DNA of 64,000 nt from Streptomyces sp. SJL17-4 (lineage in GTDB: Bacteria > Actinomycetota > Actinomycetes > Streptomycetales > Streptomycetaceae), in contig NZ_CP104578.1 of NCBI RefSeq assembly GCF_036826855.1, forward strand, positions 4,685,501-4,749,500. Reading direction: 5' to 3'. The notes under the pieces were generated by a model that had not been told where the DNA came from, ran no database searches, and saw only the letters and a program-made list of their open reading frames with translations. Below, piece after piece: positions 44,746 through 53,489 of this stretch. Positions within the stretch are counted from its first letter, which is position 1, and every line of letters begins with the position of its first letter. The position numbers and the translations under genes were made by a program.

Positions 44746-46038
44746 ATGCCTCAGAACGAAGGCCCCCAGCACGAAGGGTTCGAGGACGAGCTCGGCGCGA
44801 TCCTGCGGCGCACCGGCGACGGCTTCGCCGCCGACGACCGGCGCGAGCTGGTCGACGGCGGGCTGCGGCGCGGCAAGCGGCGGCTGGTCCGCCGTCGCCT
44901 CGCGATGACCGGTGGCGTCCTCGCGCTCGCAGCCGTCGGCATCGGAGGCGTGTACGGCGGTTCTCTGATGTCGCCCGCCGCGGACTCGTCGACCACCTCC
45001 GTGGCGGCGCCCCCCAAGCCCAAGCCCAGCTCCACCACCCACCCCGCCCCCGGGAGGCAGCTGCCGGCCGAGCCGAAGATCCCGGTCAAGGACATCGCCG
45101 CCGCCCTCAAGGCCAACGCCCCGGCGGGAACCTGGGAGATCGACGGCCTCGACGGCTTCGGCCAGTCGGCCGGCGGCGTCTTCGACGACGGCGACGGCAA
45201 GGCAGCCGTCACCGTCGGCCTCTACCGCGCGGGCACCGGCGAGGCGGGCGAGGACCAGGTGGACTGCCCCGACAAGGTCGCCGTCCCCTACGACGACTGC
45301 ACCGAGGAGAACCTGCCGAACGGCTCCCGGCTCATGATCTTCCAGGGGTACGAGTACCCCGACAAGCGGGTGGAGACCAAGGTGTGGCGTGCGGTCCTGC
45401 TCACCCGGGACGGCTTCCTGATCGACGTGAGCGAGTACAACGCCGCCGCCGAGAAGGGCTCTCCCATCAGTCGTGAGAACCCGCCCTTCACCCCCGCCCA
45501 GCTCAAGGCGCTCGTCACGGCAGACGACTGGGGCCCGCTGACCGCGCAGCTGCCCGAGCACGTGGACATGTCCGGCGGCGAGGGCGCGGCCCAGCCGCCG
45601 GCCGAGCCGAGCGCCACCGGCATGATGAACACCCTGAGCTCGCTCCTGCCCAAGGGCCTCACGGTCGTCAACAAGGGCGGGCAGTCCGGGTACGCCTATG
45701 TGGTCGTCGACGACGGCAAGGGGAAGAGCCTGGTCCAGATCAACGTCCAGCCGAACATGTCGGACGTGGCCGACTCCCTCTTCGGCAGCGGAGACGTCAC
45801 GACGCTCCCCGACGGCCGCAAGGTCAAGCTCACCCAGCAGCCGGGCGAGAAGGGCGGCGAGGGCGTCGTCTGGTGGACCGTCGACACCATCACGCCGGAG
45901 GGCTTCCGGGTCGTCGTGTCCGCCTTCAACGCCGGCACGCAGCACGAGGCGGCGACCCGCGCCGAGCCCGCGCTGACGATGGAGCAGCTGCGGTCGACCG
46001 CGCTGAGCCTGAGGTGGCAGACGCTGCCGCTGAAGTAG
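44746..46038 (+). CDS. Single-pass membrane partner of the SigE-family sigma factor (putative anti-sigma factor)
   Basis: 430 residues. A cytoplasmic N-terminus of about 45 residues ends RRGKRRLVRRR, then one helix (LAMTGGVLALAAVGIGGVYGG), a Ser/Pro linker and a large extracellular region that appears to hold two similar halves: 'APAGTWEIDGLDGFGQ...' and 'LPKGLTVVNKGGQSGY...', each followed by 'R/TRD/PEGF.. VV/ID VSEYNAA/SAFNAG' and 'PALT..QL'. The layout of sigma gene plus membrane protein with basic stop-transfer is that of SigE-family pairs. Sensing of an outside signal is inferred. Confidence 0.75.
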   Translation: MPQNEGPQHEGFEDELGAILRRTGDGFAADDRRELVDGGLRRGKRRLVRRRLAMTGGVLALAAVGIGGVYGGSLMSPAADSSTTSVAAPPKPKPSSTTHPAPGRQLPAEPKIPVKDIAAALKANAPAGTWEIDGLDGFGQSAGGVFDDGDGKAAVTVGLYRAGTGEAGEDQVDCPDKVAVPYDDCTEENLPNGSRLMIFQGYEYPDKRVETKVWRAVLLTRDGFLIDVSEYNAAAEKGSPISRENPPFTPAQLKALVTADDWGPLTAQLPEHVDMSGGEGAAQPPAEPSATGMMNTLSSLLPKGLTVVNKGGQSGYAYVVVDDGKGKSLVQINVQPNMSDVADSLFGSGDVTTLPDGRKVKLTQQPGEKGGEGVVWWTVDTITPEGFRVVVSAFNAGTQHEAATRAEPALTMEQLRSTALSLRWQTLPLK

Positions 46039-46058
46039 CGGCCGGACGGACCGGTGAC

Positions 46059-46086
46059 GGGCCCGCACGCACCTGCGTGCGGGCCC
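46059..46086. terminator. Bidirectional hairpin between convergent genes
   Basis: GGGCCCGCACGC (46059-46070) and GCGTGCGGGCCC (46075-46086), perfect 12-bp stem, ACCT loop, 20 nt after one stop and 29 nt before the other. Confidence 0.8.
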
Positions 46087-46115
46087 GCCTGCCTGTCCCG
46101 GAGGTTTCCCCGCGG

Positions 46116-47807
46116 CTACTTCGCGTCCGCGTACCGCTCCACCGTGGCCACCGTGAACGGGAACCGCACCGGCGTGTCCCCGAACGCGATCCGGCCCGCC
46201 TCGTCCCCGGCCGCCCGGATCGCCGCCGTGACCGCCTCCGCCTCCTCCGCCGGGCAGTGCACGATCACCTCGTCATGCTGGAAGAACACCAGCTCCGCCC
46301 GCATCCCGGAGAGCGCGCGCCGCAGTGCCGCCAGCATCAGCAGCGCCCAGTCGGCCGCGCTGCCCTGCACCACGAAGTTACGGGTGAACCGGCCCCGCGC
46401 CCGCGCGTTCCCGGAGGCGTACCCGGGGGTGAACTCCCCCTCCTCCGCCGCCGGTTCGCCGCCCTCCTGCGGCAGTCCTGCCTCCTCGTCCTCGCCCGAG
46501 CCCACCGCCCGCGGGCTGGTCCGGCCCAGCCAGGTCCGGACGAGCCGGCCCTCCTCGCCCGCCTTCGCCGCCTCGTCGACATAGGCCACCGCGCGCGGGA
46601 AGCGGCGCCGCAGGGCCGCCAGGTTCTTCAGGCCGTCGCCGCTGGTCTGCCCGTAGATCGCGCCGAGGAGCGCGATCTTGGCGTGGTCGCGGTCGCCGGA
46701 GAAGGCCCGGTCCGAGAGCCGGGTGTAGAGGTCGTCCGGGTGACCCGCGACCTCCATCAGGCCCGGGTCCCGGGAGATCGCGGCGAGCACGCGCGGCTCC
46801 ATCTGGTCGGCGTCCGCCACGACGAGGCGCCAGCCCTCGTCCGCGACCACCGCGCGCCGGATCACCTTCGGGATCTGCAGGGCCCCGCCGCCGTTGGTCG
46901 TCCAGCGTCCGCTGACCGTGCCCCCGGGCAGGTACTCCGGCCGGAAACGGCCGTCCCGCACCCAGTCCTGGAGCCACGACCAGCCGTGCGCCGTCCAGAT
47001 CCGGTACAGCTTCTTGTACGCGATCAGCGGCTTCACCGCCGGGTGGTCGAGCTCCTCGAGCTCCCAGCGGCGGGTGGACTTCAGCCGCACCCCGGCCTGC
47101 GCGAAGGCCTTCACCACGTCGGCGGGCAGATCCGGCCGGACCCGGCGCCCGAAGGCCGCCGACACCTCGTCCGCGAGCTCCGCGAGGCGGCGCGGCTCGC
47201 CCCCGCCCGCGTACCGCTCGCCGAGCAGCTCGTGCAGCAGGTCCCGGTGCACGTCCGCCCGCCACGGCAGGCCCGCCCGGTGCATCTCGGCGGCCACCAG
47301 CATCCCCGCCGACTCGGCGGCCGTGAGCAGCCGCATCCTGCCCGGGTGCTCCGCCCGTTCGTGGCGGCGCAGCTGCTCCGCGTAGACCGCGAGGAGGCCG
47401 TCGAAGGGGACGGAGACGACGGGGCGCGGCTCGAAGAGCGAGTCCTGCGAACCGGGCTCGGCGCCGCGCTGGGGCGGATCGGGCGGCACGGGGGCGTTCC
47501 GCAGGCGCGCCCAGGCCGCCGCCGCGGAACGGGGCTCGCCGAGCCGCCCCTCGTGGCCCAGGAGCAGCTGCTCGGCGTCCTCCACGTCGTAGCACCGCTC
47601 GACCCGTACACCGCCGGCCAGGAGCCGGGGGTACACCTCGGGCGTCGACCGCCACACCCAGCGCGCCACCTCGGGTCTGGCCCGTACGGCCGCCACCAGG
47701 TCCGGCTCGCGCCGCACGTCCCCGGCGGGCAGCCCGTCCGGGCCGAGGGGCACGAGCAGCGCTCCGTCGCCCTCGGCCTGGGGCGCGAGTGCCCACCGAT
47801 CGGTCAT
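46116..47807 (-). CDS. Actinobacterial family-A DNA polymerase (PolA-like, with a reduced exonuclease-like N-terminus)
   Basis: 563 residues. Polymerase motif A 'VVADADQMEPRVLAAIS' (near 300), motif B 'HAKIALLGAIYGQTSGDG' (near 370) and motif C 'VFFQHDEVIVHC' (near 520) are intact, so nucleotide transfer is likely. The first 170 residues take the place of the 3'-5' exonuclease but show no clear DxE catalytic pair. A 30-residue acidic insert (EDEEAGLPQEGGEPAAEEGE) interrupts the fingers region. No 5' nuclease domain. It is distinct from the replicative PolA (about 900 residues); a repair role is probable. ATG 47807 lacks a ribosome site. Confidence 0.85.
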   Translation of the reverse strand: MTDRWALAPQAEGDGALLVPLGPDGLPAGDVRREPDLVAAVRARPEVARWVWRSTPEVYPRLLAGGVRVERCYDVEDAEQLLLGHEGRLGEPRSAAAAWARLRNAPVPPDPPQRGAEPGSQDSLFEPRPVVSVPFDGLLAVYAEQLRRHERAEHPGRMRLLTAAESAGMLVAAEMHRAGLPWRADVHRDLLHELLGERYAGGGEPRRLAELADEVSAAFGRRVRPDLPADVVKAFAQAGVRLKSTRRWELEELDHPAVKPLIAYKKLYRIWTAHGWSWLQDWVRDGRFRPEYLPGGTVSGRWTTNGGGALQIPKVIRRAVVADEGWRLVVADADQMEPRVLAAISRDPGLMEVAGHPDDLYTRLSDRAFSGDRDHAKIALLGAIYGQTSGDGLKNLAALRRRFPRAVAYVDEAAKAGEEGRLVRTWLGRTSPRAVGSGEDEEAGLPQEGGEPAAEEGEFTPGYASGNARARGRFTRNFVVQGSAADWALLMLAALRRALSGMRAELVFFQHDEVIVHCPAEEAEAVTAAIRAAGDEAGRIAFGDTPVRFPFTVATVERYADAK

Positions 47808-47877
47808 GGGTGCGAGTCTGGCACCCGACACTGACAACGCCCGCCGTCGTGGGCCGGGTGGGTGCACGCCGTGGGCT

Positions 47878-49122
47878 CTACGCCGCCGCGTGGAAGAGGG
47901 CCGCCGCCTCGCCGCGGGAGTCGACGCCCAGCTTGTTCAGGATGTTGGCGACGTGGAACTTCACCGTCGACTCACTGATGTGCAGTTCCTCCGCGATCCG
48001 CCGGTTGCGGTGCCCGAGCGCCAGGTGACGCAGGACCTCCACCTCCCGCTCGCCGAGGCCGGTCAGCGGGTGTGCCGCCTCGACCGGCGCGGCCGGTGCC
48101 GCCAGCGGGATCACCGCCGTGATCGTCGTGCCCCAGCCCGGTACCGCGTCCATGTCGAGCCGTCCGCCGAGCACGTCGAGCCGGTCCTTGATCGTGCCCG
48201 CGCCCAGGTCGCAGGGGGCGAGCGCGCCCGCGCCGTCGTCCCGTACCGAGGCCCGCAGTTCGTGTTCGGTCAGCTGCCAGCCGACGTGGATCCGGTGCAC
48301 CGAGTCCTGTTCGAGCACGATCAGGAGCAGGGACCGGACGATCGCCCGCGCGCTGTGCGCCACATCCGCCGCGAGCGAGCGGTCCGAGTCCGGTGCGCCC
48401 AGGTCGAGCCTGACCTGGCTGTGCCGCAGCATCGGCCGGAGTTCGGCGGCGAGCCGCTCGAAGGCGTCCTGGGCCGGTTCCTCCGCGAGCATCCGGTCCC
48501 GCCGCTGCGCCGCCCGCATCTCGATCAGCGCCGACGCGGCCAGGTCGGTCGCGGTCACCCGGGCCGTGGTGTCGTCCAGGGCGCGGCTGCGCAGCACCCC
48601 GAGGACCCCGGAGAGGGCTGCCGAGTGTGTGGCGGTCAGTTCCGCGATCACCCGCGCCCGGGTGTCGGCCGCCGCCCGCGAGCGGGCCAGGGCGCCCGGC
48701 AGGGCCTCCGTCGCGAACCGGTCGAAGTGGCCGGCCACCAGGTCCCACAGCGCCTGCGCCACGGCGAGTTCGGCCTCGCCGGCCGGGACGCTGCCGTCCT
48801 CCCGTACGAGCACGAGCACCGCCCCGCGCCGGGTCGCATGGCTGGTGACGGCGACGACCTCACGCCCCCGGCCACCGATCGTCGCCACCCCCTGCCAGGG
48901 GCTCCCGGGCACGCCGGCCGCGAGCAGCGGGGCCAGTTCGGAGGCGGTGAGCAGCTCCGTACCGCCGAGGGTCTTGAAGGGGGAGTGGGCGCAGTGGGTG
49001 GAGAGTTCGGCCGCGTCCACGTGCGGGACGAGCGGCGCGAGGGCGCCCGAGACCTTGGGGAGGATCTCTCCGAGCGGCTGCCGGATGATCTCGTACGCGG
49101 TGGTCAGCGTGTGCGCGTCCAT
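47878..49122 (-). CDS. LuxR-type regulator with an internal histidine-kinase-like ATPase domain
   Basis: 414 residues. Residues about 1-190 form a GAF-like or helical sensory region, residues about 195-270 a helical segment in the dimerisation position but without a recognisable ELHD H-box, residues about 274-345 a GHKL ATPase ('RASVRDDGAGA', 'GTIKDRLDVLGGRLDMDAVPGWGTTITAVIPL'), and residues 355-414 a LuxR HTH ('LGEREVEVLRHLALGHRNRRIAEEL...VKFHVANILNKLGV'). So sensor, ATPase and DNA-binding parts are on one chain. ATG 49122 has no ribosome site; TACGCT (complement of 49130-49135) ends 7 nt upstream (leaderless type). Divergent from the oxidoreductase gene. Confidence 0.8.
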   Translation of the reverse strand: MDAHTLTTAYEIIRQPLGEILPKVSGALAPLVPHVDAAELSTHCAHSPFKTLGGTELLTASELAPLLAAGVPGSPWQGVATIGGRGREVVAVTSHATRRGAVLVLVREDGSVPAGEAELAVAQALWDLVAGHFDRFATEALPGALARSRAAADTRARVIAELTATHSAALSGVLGVLRSRALDDTTARVTATDLAASALIEMRAAQRRDRMLAEEPAQDAFERLAAELRPMLRHSQVRLDLGAPDSDRSLAADVAHSARAIVRSLLLIVLEQDSVHRIHVGWQLTEHELRASVRDDGAGALAPCDLGAGTIKDRLDVLGGRLDMDAVPGWGTTITAVIPLAAPAAPVEAAHPLTGLGEREVEVLRHLALGHRNRRIAEELHISESTVKFHVANILNKLGVDSRGEAAALFHAAA

Positions 49123-49263
49123 GCGAGGGAGCGTACGCGGGGAGGGGCGGGTCGCGGCCGGTCTTTCGGCCAGGTGGGACTGGCCGTTGGGAGGGCGGGG
49201 CCAGGGTGGGCGCGGCCGCAGGCTGGGACCCGTCGAAGTGAACGGGCGGCTGTGGAGGCTGAG

Positions 49264-50205
49264 ATGGAAGCGATCGTGTACGAGGAGTTCGGCGGTCCCG
49301 AGGTGCTGCGTCACGCGGCGGGTGTCGCCGTGCCGGAGCCCGGCCCCGGCGAGGTCCGCGTCAAGGTGGCGGCCGTCGGGGTCAACCCGGTGGACTGGAA
49401 GCGGCGTTACGGCTGGGTCGAGGAGTTCTACCCGACGACCTTCCCCGCCGTCCCCGGCCTGGAGTTCGCCGGCACCGTCGACAAGCTCGGCGAGGGCGTC
49501 ACCGGTCTGACGGTCGGCGACGAGGTCCTCGGCTGGACGAAGACCGGTGCCTACGCCGAGTACGCGATCGCCGGCATCGTCGCGCCCAAGCCGGCCGGGC
49601 TGTCCTGGGAGGCCGCCGCGAGCCTCCCGGTGGCCGGCGAGACGGCACAGCGGGTCCTCGACCTGCTCGGGGTGCGGGCGGGCGAGACGCTGTTCCTGCA
49701 CGGTGCGGCGGGGGTCGTCGGCTCGGTGGGCGTCCAGCTCGCCGTCGCCGCCGGGGTCACGGTGATCGGCAGCGCGTCCGAGTCCAACCACGCGTACCTG
49801 CGCGCACTCGGCGCGATCCCGGTGGCGTACGGGGAGGGCCTGGCCGAGCGTGTACGGGCCGCCGCCCCGGACGGCGTCGACGCGGTCTTCGACGCGGCCG
49901 GGCACGGGGTGCTGCCGGTCGCGATCGAGCTCCTCGGCGGAGGCGAGCCCGGCGCGGGCGAGGCGGCGAAGGAGCGGATCGTGACGATCGCGGACGTGGA
50001 CGCGGAGAAGTACGGAATCGTGTTCTCCGGGGTCCTGGGCGACCCCGACGCCGTACGGGCCGGACTCACCGCCCACGCGCGCGGGGCGGCGGCCGGGACC
50101 CTCACGGTCCGGCTCGCCGAGACGCTGCCCCTGAAGGAGGCGGCGCGGGCCCAGGAGCTGAGTGAATCGGGGCACGCGCGCGGGAAGTTGATCCTGGTGC
50201 CGTGA
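49264..50205 (+). CDS. Zn-independent quinone-oxidoreductase-like MDR dehydrogenase (NADPH-dependent)
   Basis: 313 residues. GroES-like N-domain ('VRVKVAAVGVNPVDWKRRYG', 'PGLEFAGTVDKLGEGV'), Rossmann domain with 'FLHGAAGVVGSVGVQLAVAAG' and a C-terminal 'TLPLKEAARAQELSESGHARGKLIL'. No zinc ligands, as in QOR/zeta-crystallin enzymes. Reduces enones or quinones. GGAGG lies 5 nt before the ATG. It diverges from the LuxR-type regulator, a likely controller. Confidence 0.9.
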   Translation: MEAIVYEEFGGPEVLRHAAGVAVPEPGPGEVRVKVAAVGVNPVDWKRRYGWVEEFYPTTFPAVPGLEFAGTVDKLGEGVTGLTVGDEVLGWTKTGAYAEYAIAGIVAPKPAGLSWEAAASLPVAGETAQRVLDLLGVRAGETLFLHGAAGVVGSVGVQLAVAAGVTVIGSASESNHAYLRALGAIPVAYGEGLAERVRAAAPDGVDAVFDAAGHGVLPVAIELLGGGEPGAGEAAKERIVTIADVDAEKYGIVFSGVLGDPDAVRAGLTAHARGAAAGTLTVRLAETLPLKEAARAQELSESGHARGKLILVP

Positions 50206-50290
50206 CCCTGCACGTCCCGGTGCGCGGGTGAGGGAGGGTGAGAGGATCCCTCCGCCGCGAGTGGCGGTCCTGACCTGGAAGGCGACGACG

Positions 50291-50887
50291 ATGTACGCGA
50301 TACCCCTGGGAGACGACGGCGCGGAGCTGCGCCCGCTCGAACCGTGGCAGGCGGAGGAGTTCCTGGCGCACATGGACCGGGGACGCGAGTTCATCGGCGC
50401 GCGCAACGGCCTCCCCGACGTCGTCACCGACCTGGAGTCGAGCCGCGCGTTCCTCCGGTCGTACGCGGAGAAGGTGGCCGCGGACTCGGGCCGCATCCAC
50501 GGCATCTGGTCCGACGGCACCCTTGTCGGCGCGGTGATCCTCCGGCAGCTGGACACGAAGAGCGGCAGGGCCGAGGCGGGCTGCTGGCTGGAGCCGGCAG
50601 CCGTCGGCAAGGGCCTGGTGACCCGGGCGGCGCGGGCGCTCGTCGACTGGGCGATCGAGGTACGGGGGATCCACCGGGTCGAGTGGGTGGTCTCCTCCGA
50701 CAACGAGCCGAGTATCGCGGTGGCCCGCCGCCTCGGCATGACCAGGGACGCCGTCCTGAGGGGGAGTTACCCGTACCGGGGCCGGCGCCACGACGAGGAG
50801 GTCTGGTCGGTCCTCGCCCCGGAGTGGAGGGCGGCGAAGTCCGCGTCCGCGGGGGAATCCCTGGGAGCGAGGGAGGGCGGGGCCTGA
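50291..50887 (+). CDS. GNAT N-acetyltransferase (RimJ/RimL-like)
   Basis: 198 residues. 'LRPLEPWQAEEFLAHMDRGR', 'GTLVGAVILRQLD', acetyl-CoA loop 'EAGCWLEPAAVGKGLVTRAARALVDWA' and 'VSSDNEPSIAVARRLGM' follow the RimJ/RimL pattern of N-terminal protein or small-molecule acetylation. ATG 50291 has GGAAGG 8 nt upstream; the frame runs further upstream without one. Confidence 0.9.
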   Translation: MYAIPLGDDGAELRPLEPWQAEEFLAHMDRGREFIGARNGLPDVVTDLESSRAFLRSYAEKVAADSGRIHGIWSDGTLVGAVILRQLDTKSGRAEAGCWLEPAAVGKGLVTRAARALVDWAIEVRGIHRVEWVVSSDNEPSIAVARRLGMTRDAVLRGSYPYRGRRHDEEVWSVLAPEWRAAKSASAGESLGAREGGA

Positions 50888-50957
50888 GGCGGGTTCGCGT
50901 CGGGGCCGGGGCGGCACGGGGGTGCGTCCCGGTCCAAGGGCCCCGTCCCCGTCCTGT

Positions 50958-51236
50958 CTAGGGCTGCTCCGGGGTCGGATGGGCGACGAAGACGCTCAGT
51001 CGGTACGTCGTCGGGTGCGTCGAGCGTCCGCAGAGCGTGTCCAGCCGGACCGCGTCCCGGTCGAGGCCGGGCTCCTCGGTCCGTAGCCGTCGGAGTTCCG
51101 CCCGCCACTCCGACTCGTCCTTCGTCGCGTAGCGGAGCTCCCAGCGTCCTGCGTCCGGCCCGAAACGGTCCCCCTCGCGCGAGAGCTCCGCGAACCCCTG
51201 CTGCCGCTGTCTCTTCCGCTTCCGCTGTCCCGGCAC
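50958..51236 (-). CDS. Hypothetical small basic protein
   Basis: 92 residues, starting GTG 51236 without a clear ribosome site. The first 12 residues are very basic (PGQRKRKRQRQQ); the rest is a soluble alpha/beta-like sequence ('RWELRYATKDESEWRAELRRLRTEEPGL', 'TTYRLSVFVAHPTPEQP'). Third-position GC is high. I do not recognise it; it could be spurious, but it fills an otherwise empty stretch before the ABC permease. Confidence 0.45.
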   Translation of the reverse strand: MPGQRKRKRQRQQGFAELSREGDRFGPDAGRWELRYATKDESEWRAELRRLRTEEPGLDRDAVRLDTLCGRSTHPTTYRLSVFVAHPTPEQP

Positions 51237-51290
51237 AGGATCGATGATCGCCGTCCCGCGGCGCGCGCCGCAAGGCGTTTCGTGTGGGTG

Positions 51291-51333
51291 GACGGGGCGG
51301 TGACCCGGCTCCGACCCCGGTCACCGCCCCGTC
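51291..51333. terminator. Terminator of the second ABC cassette
   Basis: Perfect 15-bp stem (51291-51305 with 51319-51333, GACGGGGCGGTGACC and complement), 13-nt loop, 18 nt past the permease stop on the minus strand. Confidence 0.75.
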
Positions 51334-51350
51334 CGTCCCACCATCGCCGC

Positions 51351-53489
51351 TCAGCGCGTCAGGCGCCACGCGGGGAGGGCCGACGCGGCGATCGCGACCG
51401 TCGCGCACACGCCCGCCGCCGCGCCCACCGTGGCCCACGGGAGGGCCATGGCCACCGGGGCGGAGAGGGCGGCGAGGCCCGCTCCCAGGGCGCCCAGGAC
51501 CAGCGCGGTCACCGCGAGGCCGAGCAAGGTGCCGATCGCCACCGCGAGGGTCGCCTCCCCCGTCACCACCCGCAGGATCTGGGCCCGGGTGGCCCCGGCG
51601 AGCCGGAGGGAGGCCAGTTCTCCGCCGCGCACGGAGGTCGCCATGAGCAGGGTGTTGGCGAGGCCGATCACCGTGTAGACGAGGGCGATGCCGAGGACCA
51701 GGACCATGCCGAGCCGGGCCTGTGGGCTGCCGCTCGGCGGGCGTTCGGCGTCGGCCCACGCGTCGGCCGTCCTGACGGTGCCGCCGCTCGCCTCCAGGGC
51801 CGGCGCCGTGGCCGTACCACCGCCGCGTGCGTCGATCCGGTCGGGGACGGAGCCGGGGGCGTTCGCCCGGGTGACGTACGGGCCGTTGTCGCCGGTCCCG
51901 AGGGCGAGGACGGCCACGACCCGGAGCCGTACCGGACCGGTCCCGTCCGCCCGCCAGACCTCGACGGTCTCGCCCACCCGGCGCCGCTCGAACTCCTCGT
52001 TGACGACGATCGACCGGTCGTCGAGGTCCCGCGGATCGCCGGCGACCACCGGCAGCCGGGCGAGCTCGGCGAAGGCCGCCGGATCGGTGACGGCCCGCGC
52101 CCCGTACTTCACGACGGCCGCGTCCCCGTCCCGTACGAAGACCGAGGTCGGCCCCGTGGGGGAGACGACGGCCCCGGCGGGCGCCGCCACCGGTCTCAGG
52201 GCCGGTCCCGCCACGACGTACTCCGCGGCCGTCTGCTCGCGCGCTTCGGCGCCCTTCGCGCGCGTGACGCTCGTCGCCGAGCCGAAGAGCGTCCCGGCGA
52301 GCGCCACGGTCACGAGGACGGGAGCGGCGACGGCGGCGGTACGGCGGACCGAGGCGGCGCTGTTCTCCCGTACCAGCGTCCCCACGGCCCCCCGCAGCCG
52401 CAGCAGCCGGGCCACCGGGCGGACCAGGAGCGGGGAGAGCAGGGCGATGCCGGTGATCAGGAGCATCGGGAGGGTCGTGTACGTCTTCCGCTTGAGCAGC
52501 GCGGACGGGTCCGCGGCGTACGTCTGGACGAGAAGCCCCAGGCCGGCCAGGAGCAGTCCCGTACCGAGCAGGGCCCGACCGAGCGGCAGAGTGTCGGCGT
52601 CGACGTCCGCCTCGCGGAGCGCGGCCGTCGGGCCGACCTTCCCGGCCCGCCGGGACGCGGCGAACGCCCCTGCCAGGGCGACCGTCACACCCGTCCAGAA
52701 CGCGGCGTGGAAGGGCCAGGGCGGGCCACCGACCCTGAACCACGCGGGCGCGAGGCCACCGTCGACGAGGGTCCTGGCGAGCAACGGCGCGCCGGCCGCG
52801 CCGAGCGCGCACCCGGCGGCGGAGGCGAGGACGCCGAGCGCCGTGGCCTCGGCGAGGAGGAGCCGGCGGATCTGCCCGGGGGTGGCTCCGGCGGTCCTGA
52901 GCAGCCCGAACTCGCGGCGGCGCAGGGCGACGGCGAAGGCGAAGGTGGAGGCGACGACGAAGACGGAGACGAAGGCGGTGACGCCGCCGGAGGTGCCGAG
53001 GAGGGCGTTGACGCCGACGAGCGCGTCGGCGTCCCGGTCGTGGTCGGGGTCGGCGCGCCGCCGTTCGTCGCCGGTGAGGACCTGGGCGCGATCCCCGACG
53101 AGTGCGCGGACCTCGGCGGCCTCGGCGGCGGGAGCGTCGACGCCGACGGCGTCGGGAGCGCCGGAGGTGGGGCCGCCGGAGGTGGTGAGGGTCCAGCGGG
53201 CCCCCAGCTCGCGCAGCAGTTCGCTGTCCACAGGCTGTGGACGGTCGAGTCGCCGCGCAACGGACACGGTCTCGGGCCCGCGCCGTACGTCCAGGATCAG
53301 TCGGTCCTGACCCTGCACCACGACGGGCGAGGACGCGAACCGCTGAGGAGGGCGTTCGGGTGCGTGAAAGGTGGCGGACAGCCCGAGGCCCATGGTGGCG
53401 AGCAGCCCGACGCCGAGCGCGAGCGCGACGAAACCGCCGAGGAAGGAGGCCCAGCGGGCGCGGAGACCGGAGAGGACGACGGTCAGCAC
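51351..53489 (-). CDS. FtsX-family ABC transporter permease
   Basis: 712 residues: N-terminal helix after 'LSGLRARWASFLGG', extracellular domain, central helices in 'VTAFVSVFVVASTFAFAVALRRREFGLLRTAGATPGQIRRLLLAEA', further helices, and a terminal FtsX block 'LVYTVIGLANTLLMATSVRGGELASLRLAGATRAQI'. It is a two-FtsX permease like the one at 33961-36381, but the sequence is only distantly similar. GTG 53489 follows GGGAGCG and overlaps its ATPase gene by 7 nt. Confidence 0.88.
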   Translation of the reverse strand: MLTVVLSGLRARWASFLGGFVALALGVGLLATMGLGLSATFHAPERPPQRFASSPVVVQGQDRLILDVRRGPETVSVARRLDRPQPVDSELLRELGARWTLTTSGGPTSGAPDAVGVDAPAAEAAEVRALVGDRAQVLTGDERRRADPDHDRDADALVGVNALLGTSGGVTAFVSVFVVASTFAFAVALRRREFGLLRTAGATPGQIRRLLLAEATALGVLASAAGCALGAAGAPLLARTLVDGGLAPAWFRVGGPPWPFHAAFWTGVTVALAGAFAASRRAGKVGPTAALREADVDADTLPLGRALLGTGLLLAGLGLLVQTYAADPSALLKRKTYTTLPMLLITGIALLSPLLVRPVARLLRLRGAVGTLVRENSAASVRRTAAVAAPVLVTVALAGTLFGSATSVTRAKGAEAREQTAAEYVVAGPALRPVAAPAGAVVSPTGPTSVFVRDGDAAVVKYGARAVTDPAAFAELARLPVVAGDPRDLDDRSIVVNEEFERRRVGETVEVWRADGTGPVRLRVVAVLALGTGDNGPYVTRANAPGSVPDRIDARGGGTATAPALEASGGTVRTADAWADAERPPSGSPQARLGMVLVLGIALVYTVIGLANTLLMATSVRGGELASLRLAGATRAQILRVVTGEATLAVAIGTLLGLAVTALVLGALGAGLAALSAPVAMALPWATVGAAAGVCATVAIAASALPAWRLTR

